A stretch of DNA of 64,000 bases from Aeromonas salmonicida subsp. salmonicida (GCF_001643305.1 NZ_LSGW01000032.1:61804-125803); one strand, 5' to 3'; positions 9,254-20,160 are shown, counted from the stretch's first letter. Program-made: numbers and translations. Notes: generated from the sequence alone by a model not told the origin.

Positions 9254-9739
9254 CAGGGTGCGCGCACCTTCGATAAAGGTGGCGAGATCCATCAAGGAAT
9301 AGCGCATCAGGCTCGGCAAACCGTCCAGATCCAGGCTGTCCATCAGATTCTTCACCTCCAGTCCCAGCTCGGTATCTCCCTCAATCTTCAGCTTGCGCTG
9401 AAAGAAAAGGGAATCTGGATCCTCTTTGCGACCAGCGATCAGGATGAGGTCGTTGGTGGTACCGCTGAAACAGACATCCGCATGATCGCAATGGCGAGCC
9501 ACCACCAGCTTTCCATCCTGTTCGCTGATAAACCAGCAAAGCTCGAGATCCGATACCTCGACTTTCAGCCATTTCCCGGCCAGAAACGCAAAGTCACCAT
9601 CCTGGATGGCCTCCTTGAACACCCGCGCCAGCAGGCGCTCCATCAGGTTCTGCTGCAGGGTAAAAGGCACCAGTTTGAGGGGGTGACGCAAAAAGCGGGG
9701 GGCCTGTTCGACCAGACGACGTTGCAGTTGTTGAAACAC
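9200..9739 (-). CDS. ubiT: Ubiquinone biosynthesis accessory factor UbiT
   Basis: SCP2-domain lipid-binding protein (formerly YhbT) needed with UbiU-UbiV for oxygen-independent ubiquinone synthesis. The GTG start (VFQQLQRRLVEQAPRF) has GGGAG 6 nt upstream and gives 179 residues, near E. coli UbiT (174). The ORF upstream of this start has no ribosome site. It is divergent from ubiU, the same arrangement as yhbT/yhbUV in E. coli. Confidence 0.9.
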   Translation of the reverse strand: MFQQLQRRLVEQAPRFLRHPLKLVPFTLQQNLMERLLARVFKEAIQDGDFAFLAGKWLKVEVSDLELCWFISEQDGKLVVARHCDHADVCFSGTTNDLILIAGRKEDPDSLFFQRKLKIEGDTELGLEVKNLMDSLDLDGLPSLMRYSLMDLATFIEGARTLSAQESHPAPTGGIPSQV

Positions 9740-9928
9740 GATGAACTCCCAAGTTTTTACGCATTCAAGCACAGGGTTGCACTCTGGATCCTGTTGGAAA
9801 TCAAACTTGTGCCGACTTACCTCAAGAAGGGTAAAGCCACACAAAGCTGCCTCAGGTCAAAAAGTGGGAAGGCATCGATGAATACAATCGGGCCACTTTT
9901 GCATTTTTCCCCTCTCGGAGCGTACCCG

Positions 9929-10924
9929 ATGGAATTACTCTGTCCGGCAGGCAGCTTGCCGGCACTGAAAACAGCCGTGGATAACGGGGCCGATGCGGTT
10001 TATATCGGCTTCAAGGATGACACCAATGCCCGCCACTTTGCCGGTCTCAACTTCACCGACAGCAAGCTGGAAAAGGCGGTGGACTACGTGCATCAACATG
10101 GCCGCAAGCTGCACATCGCCATCAATACCTTCGCCCACCCGGGCTCCGATACCAGATGGAAACAGGCAGTAGACAGGGGGGTTGCCCTGGGTGCAGATGC
10201 GCTGATCATCGCCGATCTCGCCGTGCTCGATTACGCCAGCCGCCATTATCCGGACATGGAGCTGCACGTTTCTGTGCAAGCCAGTGCCACCAACGCCGCC
10301 GCCATTCGCTTCTATCAGCAGCATTTCAACGTCGGCCGGGTGGTCTTGCCACGGGTACTCTCCATGCACCAGGTCCGGCAACTGGCCCGCGAGACCGATG
10401 TCGGCCTGGAAGTGTTCGCCTTCGGCAGCCTCTGCATCATGGCGGAGGGCCGCTGCTACCTATCCTCCTACATGACAGGGGAGAGCCCCAACACGGTCGG
10501 TGCCTGCTCACCGGCCAAGTTCGTGCGCTGGGAGGAGACACCGGCGGGCCTCGAATCCCGCCTCAACGAGGTGCTGATCGACCGTTATGGCCCTGGTGAA
10601 AACGCCGGTTATCCGACCCTGTGCAAGGGGCGCTTCGAGGTAGATGGCCAGACCTATCACGCACTGGAGGAGCCGACCAGCCTCAACACCCTTGGCCTCT
10701 TGCCCGAGCTGTTCCAGACCGGCATCCAGTCAGTCAAGATTGAAGGGCGCCAGCGCAGCCCCGCCTATGTGGAGCAGGTCACCCGGGTCTGGCGTGCGGC
10801 CATCGATGCCTATCAGGCCAATCCCGAGGCCTATCAGGTCAAGGCCGAGTGGGATGCCCAGCTCGCCCGCGTCTCCGAAGGGAGCCAGACTACCCTGGGT
10901 GCCTATCACCGTCAGTGGCAATAA
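9929..10924 (+). CDS. ubiU: Ubiquinone hydroxylation protein UbiU (U32 family)
   Basis: 331 residues, equal to E. coli UbiU, from MELLCPAGSL with GGAG upstream. U32 peptidase-like fold. It forms a heterodimer with UbiV that hydroxylates the ubiquinone ring with prephenate instead of oxygen. The four [4Fe-4S] ligands are all present as C169, C176, C193 and C232. An in-frame extension to 9482 is antisense to ubiT and was rejected. ubiV follows after 77 bp. Confidence 0.95.
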   Translation: MELLCPAGSLPALKTAVDNGADAVYIGFKDDTNARHFAGLNFTDSKLEKAVDYVHQHGRKLHIAINTFAHPGSDTRWKQAVDRGVALGADALIIADLAVLDYASRHYPDMELHVSVQASATNAAAIRFYQQHFNVGRVVLPRVLSMHQVRQLARETDVGLEVFAFGSLCIMAEGRCYLSSYMTGESPNTVGACSPAKFVRWEETPAGLESRLNEVLIDRYGPGENAGYPTLCKGRFEVDGQTYHALEEPTSLNTLGLLPELFQTGIQSVKIEGRQRSPAYVEQVTRVWRAAIDAYQANPEAYQVKAEWDAQLARVSEGSQTTLGAYHRQWQ

Positions 10925-11001
10925 GGAGGCCCGATGCCATTTCTTCCCGAAACAACCGATTCTGCCTTCAGCCCCTTCAGTCGCCACAAGGAGCACAACT
11001 A

Positions 11002-11874
11002 ATGCAATTTTCTCTCGGGCCCCTGCTCTTCTACTGGCCCAAGGCCGACACCCAGGCCTTCTACCAAGCCGCTGCCGACAGTCAGGCAGATATCATCTAT
11101 CTGGGAGAAACCGTCTGCAGCAAACGCCGCGAGCTGAAAGCAGATGACTGGATTGCCCTCGCCCGCCAGGTAGCCAGCACTGGCAAGCAAGTGGTGCTCT
11201 CGACCCTGGCCCTCATCTCTGCCCCCTCCGAACTCAAGGAGGTGAAGCGGCTGGTCGACAACGGCGACTTGCTGGTCGAAGCCAACGATCTTGGCACAGT
11301 TCAACTCGCCAGCGAGGCCGGGTTCCCGTTTGTCTGTGGCCCCGCCATCAACGCCTACAACGCCGATGTGCTGCGCATGCTGCTCAAACAGGGGATGAGA
11401 CGCTGGGTGATGCCGGTGGAGCTCTCCCGCGACTGGCTGATTCAGCTCAGCCAGGATCTGGGCGCTGCCCGTCAGCAGTTTGAAGTGGAGGTGTTTGCCT
11501 ACGGCCATCTGCCGCTCGCCTATTCGGCGCGCTGCTTCACTGCCCGCTCCCTCGACAAGCCCAAAGACAACTGCGAGCTCGCCTGCATCCATTACCCCAC
11601 TGGCCGACTGGCCAGCAGCCGCGAGGGGCAGAAGGTGTTCAATCTCAACGGCATCCAGACCCAGTCCGGTTACTGTTACAACCTCGGCAACGAGCTTGGC
11701 GGTATGGCGGACCTGGTGGATGTGGTGCGCCTCTCCCCGGAGGGACTGGACACCCTTGAGATGCTGGCTCGCTTCAAGGCCAACCAGCAGGGGCAGGCCC
11801 CTCTGACCCTGCAACAGGAGCGGGACTGCAACGGTTACTGGCGCCAGATCCCTGGCATGAGTCTGGTGGAATGA
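11002..11874 (+). CDS. ubiV: Ubiquinone hydroxylation protein UbiV (U32 family)
   Basis: 290 residues from MQFSLGPLLF. Partner of UbiU in anaerobic ubiquinone synthesis. Cluster cysteines are C39, C178, C191 and C195, equivalent to C39, C180, C193 and C197 of E. coli UbiV with a two-residue shift. A longer frame upstream overlaps ubiU and was rejected. The final codons (IPGMSLVE) are related in sequence to the 81-bp repeats that begin at the stop codon. Confidence 0.94.
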   Translation: MQFSLGPLLFYWPKADTQAFYQAAADSQADIIYLGETVCSKRRELKADDWIALARQVASTGKQVVLSTLALISAPSELKEVKRLVDNGDLLVEANDLGTVQLASEAGFPFVCGPAINAYNADVLRMLLKQGMRRWVMPVELSRDWLIQLSQDLGAARQQFEVEVFAYGHLPLAYSARCFTARSLDKPKDNCELACIHYPTGRLASSREGQKVFNLNGIQTQSGYCYNLGNELGGMADLVDVVRLSPEGLDTLEMLARFKANQQGQAPLTLQQERDCNGYWRQIPGMSLVE

Positions 11875-12106
11875 CACAGCACCAATGTCGGACCTGAGCG
11901 AAGCGGCCACGGCTGCTGGTGTCAAATATCCCCGGCATAAGTCCTGGTGGAATGACACAGCACCAATGCCTGACCTGAGCGCGACGGCCACGGCTGCTGG
12001 TGTCAAATATCCCCGGCATAAGTCCTGGTGGAATGACACAGCGCCAATGCCGGACCTGAGCGGGGCGGCCACGGCTGCTGGTGTCAAATATCCCCGGCAT
12101 AAGTCC
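11864..12106 (+). repeat. Three tandem 81-bp repeats downstream of ubiV
   Basis: Three full units (11864-11944, 11945-12025, 12026-12106) begin TGGTGGAATGA and end CCCGGCATAAGTCC. A degenerate fourth start lies at 12107. Units differ only at a few positions. The first unit begins inside the ubiV 3' end, and the bases before it (ATCCCTGGCATGAGTC) resemble the end of a unit. Each junction carries an inverted pair CCGGCAT / ATGCCGG or a variant of it. The period is a multiple of three, so frames stay open on both strands, but no ribosome site or codon signature argues for a protein. Confidence 0.95.
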
Positions 12107-12146
12107 TGATGGAATAACGCCGTACCAATACCAGCACACAGACAGC

Positions 12147-12174
12147 AAAAAGGCCTCATCAAGAGGCCTTTTTT
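12147..12174. terminator. Bidirectional terminator between ubiV repeats and nlpI
   Basis: Stem AGGCCTC / GAGGCCT with a 5-nt loop, flanked by A-run and T-run, so it can act on both strands. It follows the repeat array and lies 20 bp beyond the nlpI stop. Confidence 0.8.
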
Positions 12175-12194
12175 ACATCGCAGACACAGGCAAA

Positions 12195-13142
12195 TCAGGA
12201 GGCCTGCTTGCTGCTCTTGCCCTGTGAGCTCTGGGCGCCCGGCGGCAAGGGTTTGCGCGCCATCAGCTCCAGCTCCAGCAGGGCGTATCTGTGCTCGATG
12301 AAGTCATACACGTTGTTGGCGAGCGCCAGCTTGAAGTAGCTGATGGCTTCCTTGCGGTTGCCCTTGGCCAGTTCAAACTTGCCCAGATAGAAGTAAGTTT
12401 CACACAGGCGCTCGGCGAGCTCCCGGTTATCCTTCACTCCTTTCACCACATTGCCCATCAACTGGGTGGCATTGAGCTCACCGGTATAGAGGCGAACCAG
12501 ATCCCAGTTCCAGGCGTCGTCATCATACTTGTTGAGACGCTCGCGCATCCGGCTCATGGCAGCCGGCGCATTGAGCTTCTGCTCAGCCAGATAGAGCCAC
12601 ATCACCCGATACGGGTCTTCCGGCTGCGCTTCATAGAAGCGTTTCATGTCGGCGGCGGCCAGCTCGGGGCGATTACCGTAATAGAGTGCGATCCCGCGGT
12701 TGAGATAGGCATAGTCATAGTCGGGAGCCAGTTCGAGGGCGGAATCAAATGCCTCGTAGGCTTCGTCATAATTCTGCTGCTGCACCAGATAGACGCCGAT
12801 GAAATTATAGGCCTCGGCAAAATCCGGTTTCTCCCGCAAGGCACGGTTGAAATCCAGCCTCGCCAGGGAACGCAAACCGACCCGATCAAACACCACGGCA
12901 CGCTCATAAAACAGTTCGGCACGCTGCTCGGTGGTCAATTCCATCTCACCGAGCATCTGACCGAGTCGCGCCAACGCCAACTCGCTCTGGTAAGAGACCT
13001 GCAGGGGGGTCGCCAATACCAGTGAAGCGGGTTGCGGCTTAGGAACTTGAGGCGCTTTAACCTGACTGCTACTGCTGCAACCCCACATGGCGAGCAACAA
13101 CAGGACACCAAGGAGGTATCCAATCCCTTTCCTGACGTTCAA
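12195..13142 (-). CDS. nlpI: Lipoprotein NlpI
   Basis: 315-residue outer-membrane lipoprotein with TPR repeats, an adaptor for the Prc protease and cell-wall hydrolases. The signal peptide ends at a lipobox with C22 (AMWGC). TPR region examples are AYNFIGVYLVQQQNYDEAYE and YAYLNRGIALYYGNRPELA. The conserved C-terminal segment is NNVYDFIEHRYALLELEL. It is about 20 residues longer than E. coli NlpI because of extra linker after the lipobox and at the C-terminus. Confidence 0.93.
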   Translation of the reverse strand: MNVRKGIGYLLGVLLLLAMWGCSSSSQVKAPQVPKPQPASLVLATPLQVSYQSELALARLGQMLGEMELTTEQRAELFYERAVVFDRVGLRSLARLDFNRALREKPDFAEAYNFIGVYLVQQQNYDEAYEAFDSALELAPDYDYAYLNRGIALYYGNRPELAAADMKRFYEAQPEDPYRVMWLYLAEQKLNAPAAMSRMRERLNKYDDDAWNWDLVRLYTGELNATQLMGNVVKGVKDNRELAERLCETYFYLGKFELAKGNRKEAISYFKLALANNVYDFIEHRYALLELELMARKPLPPGAQSSQGKSSKQAS

Positions 13143-13232
13143 TGAACACTCCGACGCTTACGCTTGACCCCGCATATGGTAAAGGTCCACCGACACTTTG
13201 TCATGTGGCGGTTCCCCTCTCCCTCAAATAAA

Positions 13233-13601
13233 TCAGGATTCGACAGGGTATCCGGCATCACACCAGCCCCGAAAACCGCCATCGACACTGACAATCCGGC
13301 TATAACCCATTTTTTGCAGATTTTCCGCCACCAGGATGGAGCGGAATCCCCCACCACAATAGAGATAGAGTTCAGTCTGCGGATCCGGATAGCGGGTCTC
13401 GATATCCCGTTCAATCACGCCGCGACCGAGGTAGGCAGCCCCTGGCAGGTGACCTCTGGCCCACTCGCTCTCTTCCCGCACGTCGATCAGGTGGAAGGCT
13501 CGCCCCTCATCCTGCCAGCGCTTTATCTGGTGCACGTCAGTCTCTTTCACCTGGGTGCGAATAGCCTCGACCAGGGCCAGAAAACGGGGATTATGTTGCA
13601 T
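13233..13601 (-). CDS. Single-domain rhodanese-like protein
   Basis: 122 residues from MQHNPRFLAL with AAGGAG 6 nt upstream. Rhodanese fold with the CH2-type start LIDVREESEWARGHLPGA and the active-site loop CGGGFRS, where the cysteine carries a persulfide. Probable cytosolic sulfurtransferase; the substrate is unknown. It lies between nlpI and secF and is separated from secF by a terminator. Confidence 0.85.
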   Translation of the reverse strand: MQHNPRFLALVEAIRTQVKETDVHQIKRWQDEGRAFHLIDVREESEWARGHLPGAAYLGRGVIERDIETRYPDPQTELYLYCGGGFRSILVAENLQKMGYSRIVSVDGGFRGWCDAGYPVES

Positions 13602-13673
13602 GGCTTGCTCCTTGCCTTGAGTAATAGGAGATCGATGATGGGGAGCATAATGACTCACCCGGCCCATAAGAGA

Positions 13674-13695
13674 AAGGGCGCCTCGCGGCGCCCTT
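13674..13695 (-). terminator. Terminator of the queA-tgt-yajC-secDF unit
   Basis: A 9-bp perfect stem AAGGGCGCC / GGCGCCCTT with a 4-nt loop lies 5 bp past the secF stop. The minus-strand T-rich tail is TTTCTCTTAT. Confidence 0.8.
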
Positions 13696-13700
13696 GTCAA

Positions 13701-14648
13701 TTACGGCAGGATCTCTTGCTGATCCGCGCCCTCTTTTTCCACCTGGGTCGGCAGCATGTGCTCCCGCTTGACCCCGAGGAACATGGCGAAGGCACTCGCC
13801 ACATAGATGGATGAGTAGGTGCCGAAGGCCACCCCGATCACCATGGCGACCGAGAAACCGTGGATCAGCGGACCGCCCTTGAGCAGCAGCGCCAGCACCA
13901 CCACGAACGTCAGACCCGAGGTGATGATGGTCCGGCTCAGAGTCTCTGTCATGGAGAGATCCAGGATGTACTCGGTATCCCCCTTGCGCACCTTGCGGAA
14001 GTTCTCCCGCAAGCGGTCAAACACCACTATGGTGTCGTTCAAGGAGTAACCCACCAGGGTCATCAGTGCCGCCAGCACGGTCAAATCGAACTCGTACTGG
14101 AAGTAGGCAAACACGCCAAGGGTGATGACCACGTCGTGCACCAGGGAAATAATGCCCCCCAATGCCAGACGCCATTCGAAGCGCACTGCCACGTAGATCA
14201 GGATACAGATGATGGATGCCAGCATGGCCATCGCACCGTCTGTTGCCAGTTCGTCACCCACTGAGGGGCCGACAAATTCGACGCGCTTGAGCACGGCACC
14301 CTGATCAAGCCGCTTGGCGGCCGCCAGCACTTCATTGCCCTGCTGCTCCACCTTGACCCCCTCTTTCGGGGTCAGGCGAAACAGCACGTCGCGACTGGAG
14401 CCGAAGTGTTGCAGGGTTGCCCCTTCAATCTTCTGCTCATCCAGCACCTCGTGGATCTTGTCCAGGCTCACCGATTGCTGGAACCCCACCTCGATAGTGG
14501 TACCACCGGTAAAGTCCAGCCCCCAGTTCAGGCCCCGATCGAACAGGAAGAACAGGGAGATCACCATCAGCAAGGCAGAGAAAACCACACCCGGCTTGGC
14601 ATAGCGCATAAACGGGATAGGTTTTTCAAAATGTAGAATCTGAAACAT
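13701..14648 (-). CDS. secF: Protein translocase subunit SecF
   Basis: 315-residue inner-membrane RND-type subunit that works with SecD and YajC to drive late steps of Sec export by the proton motive force. The N-terminal TM segment is followed by the periplasmic P1-like domain (FTGGTTIEVGF) and five further TMs, with the conserved VGYSLNDTIVVFDRLREN stretch. It lies 9 bp downstream of secD. Confidence 0.97.
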   Translation of the reverse strand: MFQILHFEKPIPFMRYAKPGVVFSALLMVISLFFLFDRGLNWGLDFTGGTTIEVGFQQSVSLDKIHEVLDEQKIEGATLQHFGSSRDVLFRLTPKEGVKVEQQGNEVLAAAKRLDQGAVLKRVEFVGPSVGDELATDGAMAMLASIICILIYVAVRFEWRLALGGIISLVHDVVITLGVFAYFQYEFDLTVLAALMTLVGYSLNDTIVVFDRLRENFRKVRKGDTEYILDLSMTETLSRTIITSGLTFVVVLALLLKGGPLIHGFSVAMVIGVAFGTYSSIYVASAFAMFLGVKREHMLPTQVEKEGADQQEILP

Positions 14649-14657
14649 GTCTCTTCC

Positions 14658-16511
14658 TTAGATCGGCAGCTTGTCGATGCGCCGTCCACCCCAGCCCAGG
14701 TTGATAATGGCGCGGGATACTGTGATGGCAGTAAACATGGAAGCACTCAGACCGATACCCAGCGTCAGGGCGAAGCCCTTGATGGCGCCAGTGCCGATAC
14801 CGAACAGGATCACACAGGTGATGAGCGAGGTGACGTTGGAGTCAGCGATGGTCGAGAATGCACGATCAAAGCCCAGATGAATGGCCTGCTGTACCCCGCG
14901 ACCGTTCCGAATCTCTTCCCGAATACGCTCATAGATCAACACGTTGGCATCCACCGCCATCCCCAGCGTCAAGACGATACCGGCAATGCCCGGCAGTGTC
15001 ATGGTGGCTCCGGGGATCATGGACATGATACCGACGATCAGTACCAGGTTCATGGTGAGCGCCAGATTGGCGACCCAGCCAAACGCGCGGTAGTAGATCC
15101 CCATGAACAGCACGATAACCAGCATGGCCCAGCCGATGGCTTCCATACCGCTGTCGATGTTCTGCTGACCCAGGCTTGGGCCTATGGTCCGCTCTTCAAC
15201 GATCTGGATGGGGGCAATCAGGGCACCGGCACGCAACAGCAGCGCCAGGTTGTGGGCTTCGTTGGCGTTGTCGATACCCGTGATGCGGAACTGGCTGCCA
15301 AGACGCGACTGGATAGTGGCGACGTTGATCACCTCCTCCTGCTTGCGGAACTTGCGCTTGCCATCCGGACCCGGTTGACCGACCGGCTTGTACTCGATGA
15401 AGACGGTAGCCATCCCTTTACCCACGTTGTCCTTGGTAAAGTTGGCCATCTTGTTGCCACCCTGGCCATCAAGCTTGATGTTGACCTGGGGACGGCTGTA
15501 CTCATCGAAACCGGACTGGGCACCCACTATGTGGTCACCGGTCAGGATCACCCGCTTTTGCAGCACAACGGGGCGACCGTTGCGGTCGTTGTACACCTTG
15601 GAACTCGGCGGTACGCGACCATCGGCAGCAGCCTGAATATCGGCCGTTTCATCGACCATGTGGAATTCCAGGGTCGCGGTCGCACCCAGGATCTCCTTGG
15701 CACGGGCCGTATCCTGAATACCGGGCAGTTCCACCACGATGCGCTCGGCACCTTGCTGTTGTACCAGCGGCTCAGCCACCCCCAGCTCATTCACCCGGTT
15801 GCGGATGATGGTGATGTTCTGCTCGAGAGCATACTTTTTCACTTCCTTGATTTTGGCTTCACTCAAACCAGCCAGCAGGATGAACTCATCCCCCTTCTGC
15901 TCTGTTGTGAAGGTCAAATCCGGATTCTGGCGACGCAGGTGAGACACAGCCTTGGCTTGATCCGCTTCATCACGGAACAGAACCTGTACCTGATCACCGA
16001 CCCGACGTACGCCGGAGTAACGGATCTTCTGGGTACGCAGCTCGGTGCGAAAATCCTGCACCATCTGCTCTTGCTGCTTGGTCAGTGCTTCCGCCATGTC
16101 CACTTCCATCAGAAAGTGCACACCGCCACGCAGGTCAAGACCCAGCTTCAGGGGGGCAGCACCGATGGCTTCAAGCCAGGCGGGGGTAGAAGGCGCCAGG
16201 TTAAGAGCAGTAATGAAATTATCACCAAGCTTGCTGGCAACGACATCACGCGCCTTGAGCTGATCTTCAGTGTTCTTGAAGCGGATCAGAATGAAGCCGT
16301 GCTCGAACGCAGCATGTTTGACCGGGATCTGAGCCGCCTCGAGCGTCTCCTTCACTTGATCAAGCGTCTCTAACTTGACTTCGGCACCACGGCTTGCAGA
16401 AATCTGCAAGGCCGGGTCTTCGCCGTAAAGATTGGGGGCTGCATATAGAAAACCGATGGCAATCACGAAGACCACCATCAGGTATTTCCACAGCGGATAG
16501 CGATTTAACAC
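14658..16511 (-). CDS. secD: Protein translocase subunit SecD
   Basis: 617 residues, close to E. coli SecD (615). The N-terminal TM ([20 protein letters not shown]) is followed by the large periplasmic P1 domain ([16 protein letters not shown]) and C-terminal TM bundle with [15 protein letters not shown]. Acts with SecF, encoded next. It is preceded by yajC after 18 bp. Confidence 0.97.
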   Translation of the reverse strand: MLNRYPLWKYLMVVFVIAIGFLYAAPNLYGEDPALQISASRGAEVKLETLDQVKETLEAAQIPVKHAAFEHGFILIRFKNTEDQLKARDVVASKLGDNFITALNLAPSTPAWLEAIGAAPLKLGLDLRGGVHFLMEVDMAEALTKQQEQMVQDFRTELRTQKIRYSGVRRVGDQVQVLFRDEADQAKAVSHLRRQNPDLTFTTEQKGDEFILLAGLSEAKIKEVKKYALEQNITIIRNRVNELGVAEPLVQQQGAERIVVELPGIQDTARAKEILGATATLEFHMVDETADIQAAADGRVPPSSKVYNDRNGRPVVLQKRVILTGDHIVGAQSGFDEYSRPQVNIKLDGQGGNKMANFTKDNVGKGMATVFIEYKPVGQPGPDGKRKFRKQEEVINVATIQSRLGSQFRITGIDNANEAHNLALLLRAGALIAPIQIVEERTIGPSLGQQNIDSGMEAIGWAMLVIVLFMGIYYRAFGWVANLALTMNLVLIVGIMSMIPGATMTLPGIAGIVLTLGMAVDANVLIYERIREEIRNGRGVQQAIHLGFDRAFSTIADSNVTSLITCVILFGIGTGAIKGFALTLGIGLSASMFTAITVSRAIINLGWGGRRIDKLPI

Positions 16512-16529
16512 GCTGTGCTCCTCAGGAGA

Positions 16530-16865
16530 TTAAAGGGACTGGATAGAACCCTTGGGCAGTACGGCAGAGACGAAATCACGCTTGATGGTGACCTGGGTCT
16601 GATCGTTCAGGGACAGCACAATGTATTCGCTATCGGCGGACACTTTGGCGATCTTGCCAACCAGGCCACCTGAGGTGAGTACTTCATCACCCTTGGCCAG
16701 GGAGCTCATCAGGTTGCGGTGATCCTTGGCGCGCTTGGCCTGGGGACGATAGATCATGAAGTAGAAAATAAGACCGAACACGGCCAGCATGATGATCATT
16801 TTCATACCACCACCCTGTGCACCCGGAACTGCGCCTTCTGCATACGCCTTGGAGATAATGCTCAT
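16530..16865 (-). CDS. yajC: Sec translocon accessory subunit YajC
   Basis: 111-residue single-TM protein. The membrane segment is MKMIIMLAVFGLIFYFMIYR, followed by RPQAKRAKDHRNLMSSL and the cytoplasmic domain GDEVLTSGGLVGKI, all typical of the YajC family. Associates with SecDF. Located between tgt and secD as in other Gammaproteobacteria. Confidence 0.96.
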   Translation of the reverse strand: MSIISKAYAEGAVPGAQGGGMKMIIMLAVFGLIFYFMIYRPQAKRAKDHRNLMSSLAKGDEVLTSGGLVGKIAKVSADSEYIVLSLNDQTQVTIKRDFVSAVLPKGSIQSL

Positions 16866-16916
16866 TTAACAACCTCTTATTTGATGTAGATTTGATAACT
16901 AACTTATATATCGTTG

Positions 16917-18068
<1,152 letters not shown>

Positions 18069-18123
18069 TCAGAGAAACAGTCTGACAATAGAGAGCCCGA
18101 AGGCCCGGTATAAAGGGCGAGGC

Positions 18124-19191
18124 TTATGCCACTGCCCGGCGACGGGTGACGAACATGGCGTCCCCGTAGCTGAAGAAACGGTACTGCTCGGCCACGGCCG
18201 CCTGATAGGCCGCCATCACGTGATCGTACCCTGCGAAGGCGCTGACCAGCATGATCAGGGTCGACTCCGGCAGATGGAAGTTGGTGACCATGGCATCGAC
18301 TACCTGAAACTGGTAGCCGGGGAAGATGAAGATGTCGGTGTCGCTGAAAAACGGCGCCAGCGGCTTGCTCAGGGCCAGACTTGCCTTGGCTGCGCTCTCC
18401 AGGGAGCGTACCGAGGTGGTGCCCACCGCAATCACGCGGCCACCCCGGGCGCGAGTTGCGGCTATGGCATCCACCACCTCCTGCGGCACTTCGGCGTATT
18501 CGGAGTGCATGTGGTGATCTTCAATCTTGTCCACCCGCACCGGCTGGAAGGTCCCCGCCCCTACATGCAGGGTGACGAAGGCCGTTTCAACCCCTTTGGC
18601 GCGGATCTTTGCCAGCAGCGGCTCATCGAAGTGCAGGCCGGCGGTCGGCGCCGCCACGGCGCCCGGCTTCTGATTGTAAACGGTCTGGTAGCGCTCCTTG
18701 TCGGCGTCCTCATCGGGCCTGTCGATATAGGGGGGCAACGGCATATGGCCTATGGCTTCCAGAATCTCCAGCACGGGGCGCGGGTCGAGAAAGTGGATCT
18801 CGAACAGGGCATCGTGGCGGGCACGCATCTCGGCATCGACCTTTTCGCCATCGGGGCCGCCATCCAGGATCAGGCGGGTGCCCGGCTTGGGCGCCTTGGA
18901 GGCCCGCACATGAGCCAGCACGCTGTGCTCGTCCAGAATGCGCTCCACCAGCACCTCCAGCTTGCCGCCGCTGGCCTTCTGGCCAAACATGCGCGCCGGA
19001 ATGACACGGGTGTTGTTGAATACCAGCAGATCGCCGGGGTTGAGCTGGTCCAGCACGTCCACAAATTGACCATGGCGCAGGGCGCCGCTTTGACCATCGA
19101 GCTGCAACAGGCGGCTGGCGGTACGCTCTGCCATCGGATAGCGGGCAATCAGCTCGTCTGGCAGATCAAAATGAAAATCGGATACTTGCAT
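18124..19191 (-). CDS. queA: S-adenosylmethionine:tRNA ribosyltransferase-isomerase
   Basis: 355 residues (E. coli 356). Transfers and isomerises the ribosyl group of SAM onto preQ1-tRNA to give epoxyqueuosine. Conserved segments are [31 protein letters not shown] and GTTSVRSLE. First gene of the leftward queA-tgt-yajC-secDF cluster; divergent from the CBS gene at 19403. Confidence 0.97.
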   Translation of the reverse strand: MQVSDFHFDLPDELIARYPMAERTASRLLQLDGQSGALRHGQFVDVLDQLNPGDLLVFNNTRVIPARMFGQKASGGKLEVLVERILDEHSVLAHVRASKAPKPGTRLILDGGPDGEKVDAEMRARHDALFEIHFLDPRPVLEILEAIGHMPLPPYIDRPDEDADKERYQTVYNQKPGAVAAPTAGLHFDEPLLAKIRAKGVETAFVTLHVGAGTFQPVRVDKIEDHHMHSEYAEVPQEVVDAIAATRARGGRVIAVGTTSVRSLESAAKASLALSKPLAPFFSDTDIFIFPGYQFQVVDAMVTNFHLPESTLIMLVSAFAGYDHVMAAYQAAVAEQYRFFSYGDAMFVTRRRAVA

Positions 19192-19402
19192 CTTTCACCT
19201 CGGGGGAATCGGCGGCTAGTCTAGTTATCCCCCTCTTCCAAGGCAACCCAAAAGACCAAAAACCCAAGAGAGACAAGGGATAGCGAGCAATATTGCGACA
19301 TCCATCCGGTTAATGATTCTTTAATGATCTGTATTGACCCTGATCATGTTTTGCCTGCGGGGGCTGGGCTAGGGTGAAAGCAGATACACAAGGAGGCCCA
19401 CC

Positions 19403-19849
19403 ATGATGACCTTATCCGAGATCATGACAGAACATCCCTTCACTCTGGGTCCGGAAAACAGCGTCAAGCAGGCGATGGATCTAATGCAGCAGGAGCGGAT
19501 ACGCCATATTCCCATCGTCGACGAACACCATCATCTGCTGGGTCTGGTCACCCTCACCGACATCCTGGCCACCCGCGAGTCCAAACTGCTGCTCATCAAC
19601 CCGGAGCGGGAGGCGGAATTCACCGACAGTGTCCAGCTCGACGAGATCATGACCCGCCAGGTGGCGAGCGTGGATCCCCACGCCGGCATCAAAGAGGCGG
19701 CCCTCTACCTGCAGCGCCACAAATATGGCTGCCAGCCGGTTCTCAAGGGGCGCAAGCTGATCGGCATAGTGACAGAGTCGGATTTCATTGCGGTTGCCAT
19801 CAACCTGCTCGAACTGATGGAAGAACAGGAGCCGCCCAGCGATTTCTGA
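19403..19849 (+). CDS. CBS-domain protein
   Basis: 148 residues made of two CBS motifs and little else: MTEHPFTLGPENSVKQAMDL to about residue 55, then IMTRQVASVDPHAGIKEAAL to about 125. CBS pairs bind adenosine nucleotides and usually regulate a partner, but no partner domain is fused here. AGGAGG lies 6 nt before the first of two ATGs. Monocistronic as far as can be seen. Confidence 0.85.
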   Translation: MMTLSEIMTEHPFTLGPENSVKQAMDLMQQERIRHIPIVDEHHHLLGLVTLTDILATRESKLLLINPEREAEFTDSVQLDEIMTRQVASVDPHAGIKEAALYLQRHKYGCQPVLKGRKLIGIVTESDFIAVAINLLELMEEQEPPSDF

Positions 19850-19956
19850 TCTTTAAATTCTGTAATAAAATTACGATAAAAGCGTTTTCAGCACATGAAA
19901 TCGGCAATAAAGCTGAAAGCCTTTCATTTTGATTGAAAATTTACATCACAACCTTG

Positions 19957-19978
19957 CTTTGTGATCTGCATCACACTA
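19957..19978 (+). promoter_or_regulatory. CRP-cAMP binding site
   Basis: The core TGTGATCTGCATCACA matches the consensus TGTGA-N6-TCACA exactly. It lies in the gap between the CBS gene and ahpC, roughly 155 bp upstream of an orphan terminator (20124-20160) and far (over 500 bp) from ahpC. Confidence 0.7.
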
Positions 19979-20054
19979 TTATCTCCCCATGCAATAGTTG
20001 CTGAGGGGGAGACGAGGGATTGTGCACCCAGCCTCTTCCTCTCATATGTCTGCA

Positions 20055-20160
20055 AGTTTGCACACCCCGTAGTTAGTCTTTGCTGTAAAGCTTTTGTTTA
20101 TATAGCCATTCCTTGTTTGATGACCCGGCCTTGTCATAGCGACAACGCCGGGATTTTTTT
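20055..20160 (+). ncRNA. Candidate small RNA between CBS gene and ahpC
   Basis: No ORF is convincing here, yet the stretch ends in a strong intrinsic terminator, and a CRP site lies upstream. A weak promoter (TTGTGC at 20020, 17 bp, CATATG at 20043) would start transcription near 20055. An early small hairpin TGCAA-GT-TTGCA is present. I do not recognise a known RNA family, and the 5' end is a guess. Confidence 0.35.
20124..20160 (+). terminator. Strong orphan terminator
   Basis: Stem CCCGGCCTTGTC / GACAACGCCGGG with one mismatch and a 5-nt loop, then A and seven T. It is over 270 bp downstream of the CBS gene stop and over 340 bp before ahpC, so it belongs to neither closely. Confidence 0.75.

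Noticed and set aside
11864..12106. CRISPR-like array
   Set aside because: Units are contiguous tandem copies without unique spacers, and no cas genes are nearby.
11885..12109. 74-residue plus-strand repeat protein
   Set aside because: Three identical 27-residue repeats in a noncoding-looking tandem DNA repeat, with no ribosome site; explained by the DNA repeat itself.
10999..12162. 387-residue minus-strand ORF spanning the 81-bp repeats
   Set aside because: Antisense to ubiV. The repeat has a period divisible by three, so frames stay open by default.
14877..16373. 498-residue plus-strand ORF
   Set aside because: Exactly antisense to secD, His/Gln-rich shadow composition typical of GC-rich opposite strands, no ribosome site.
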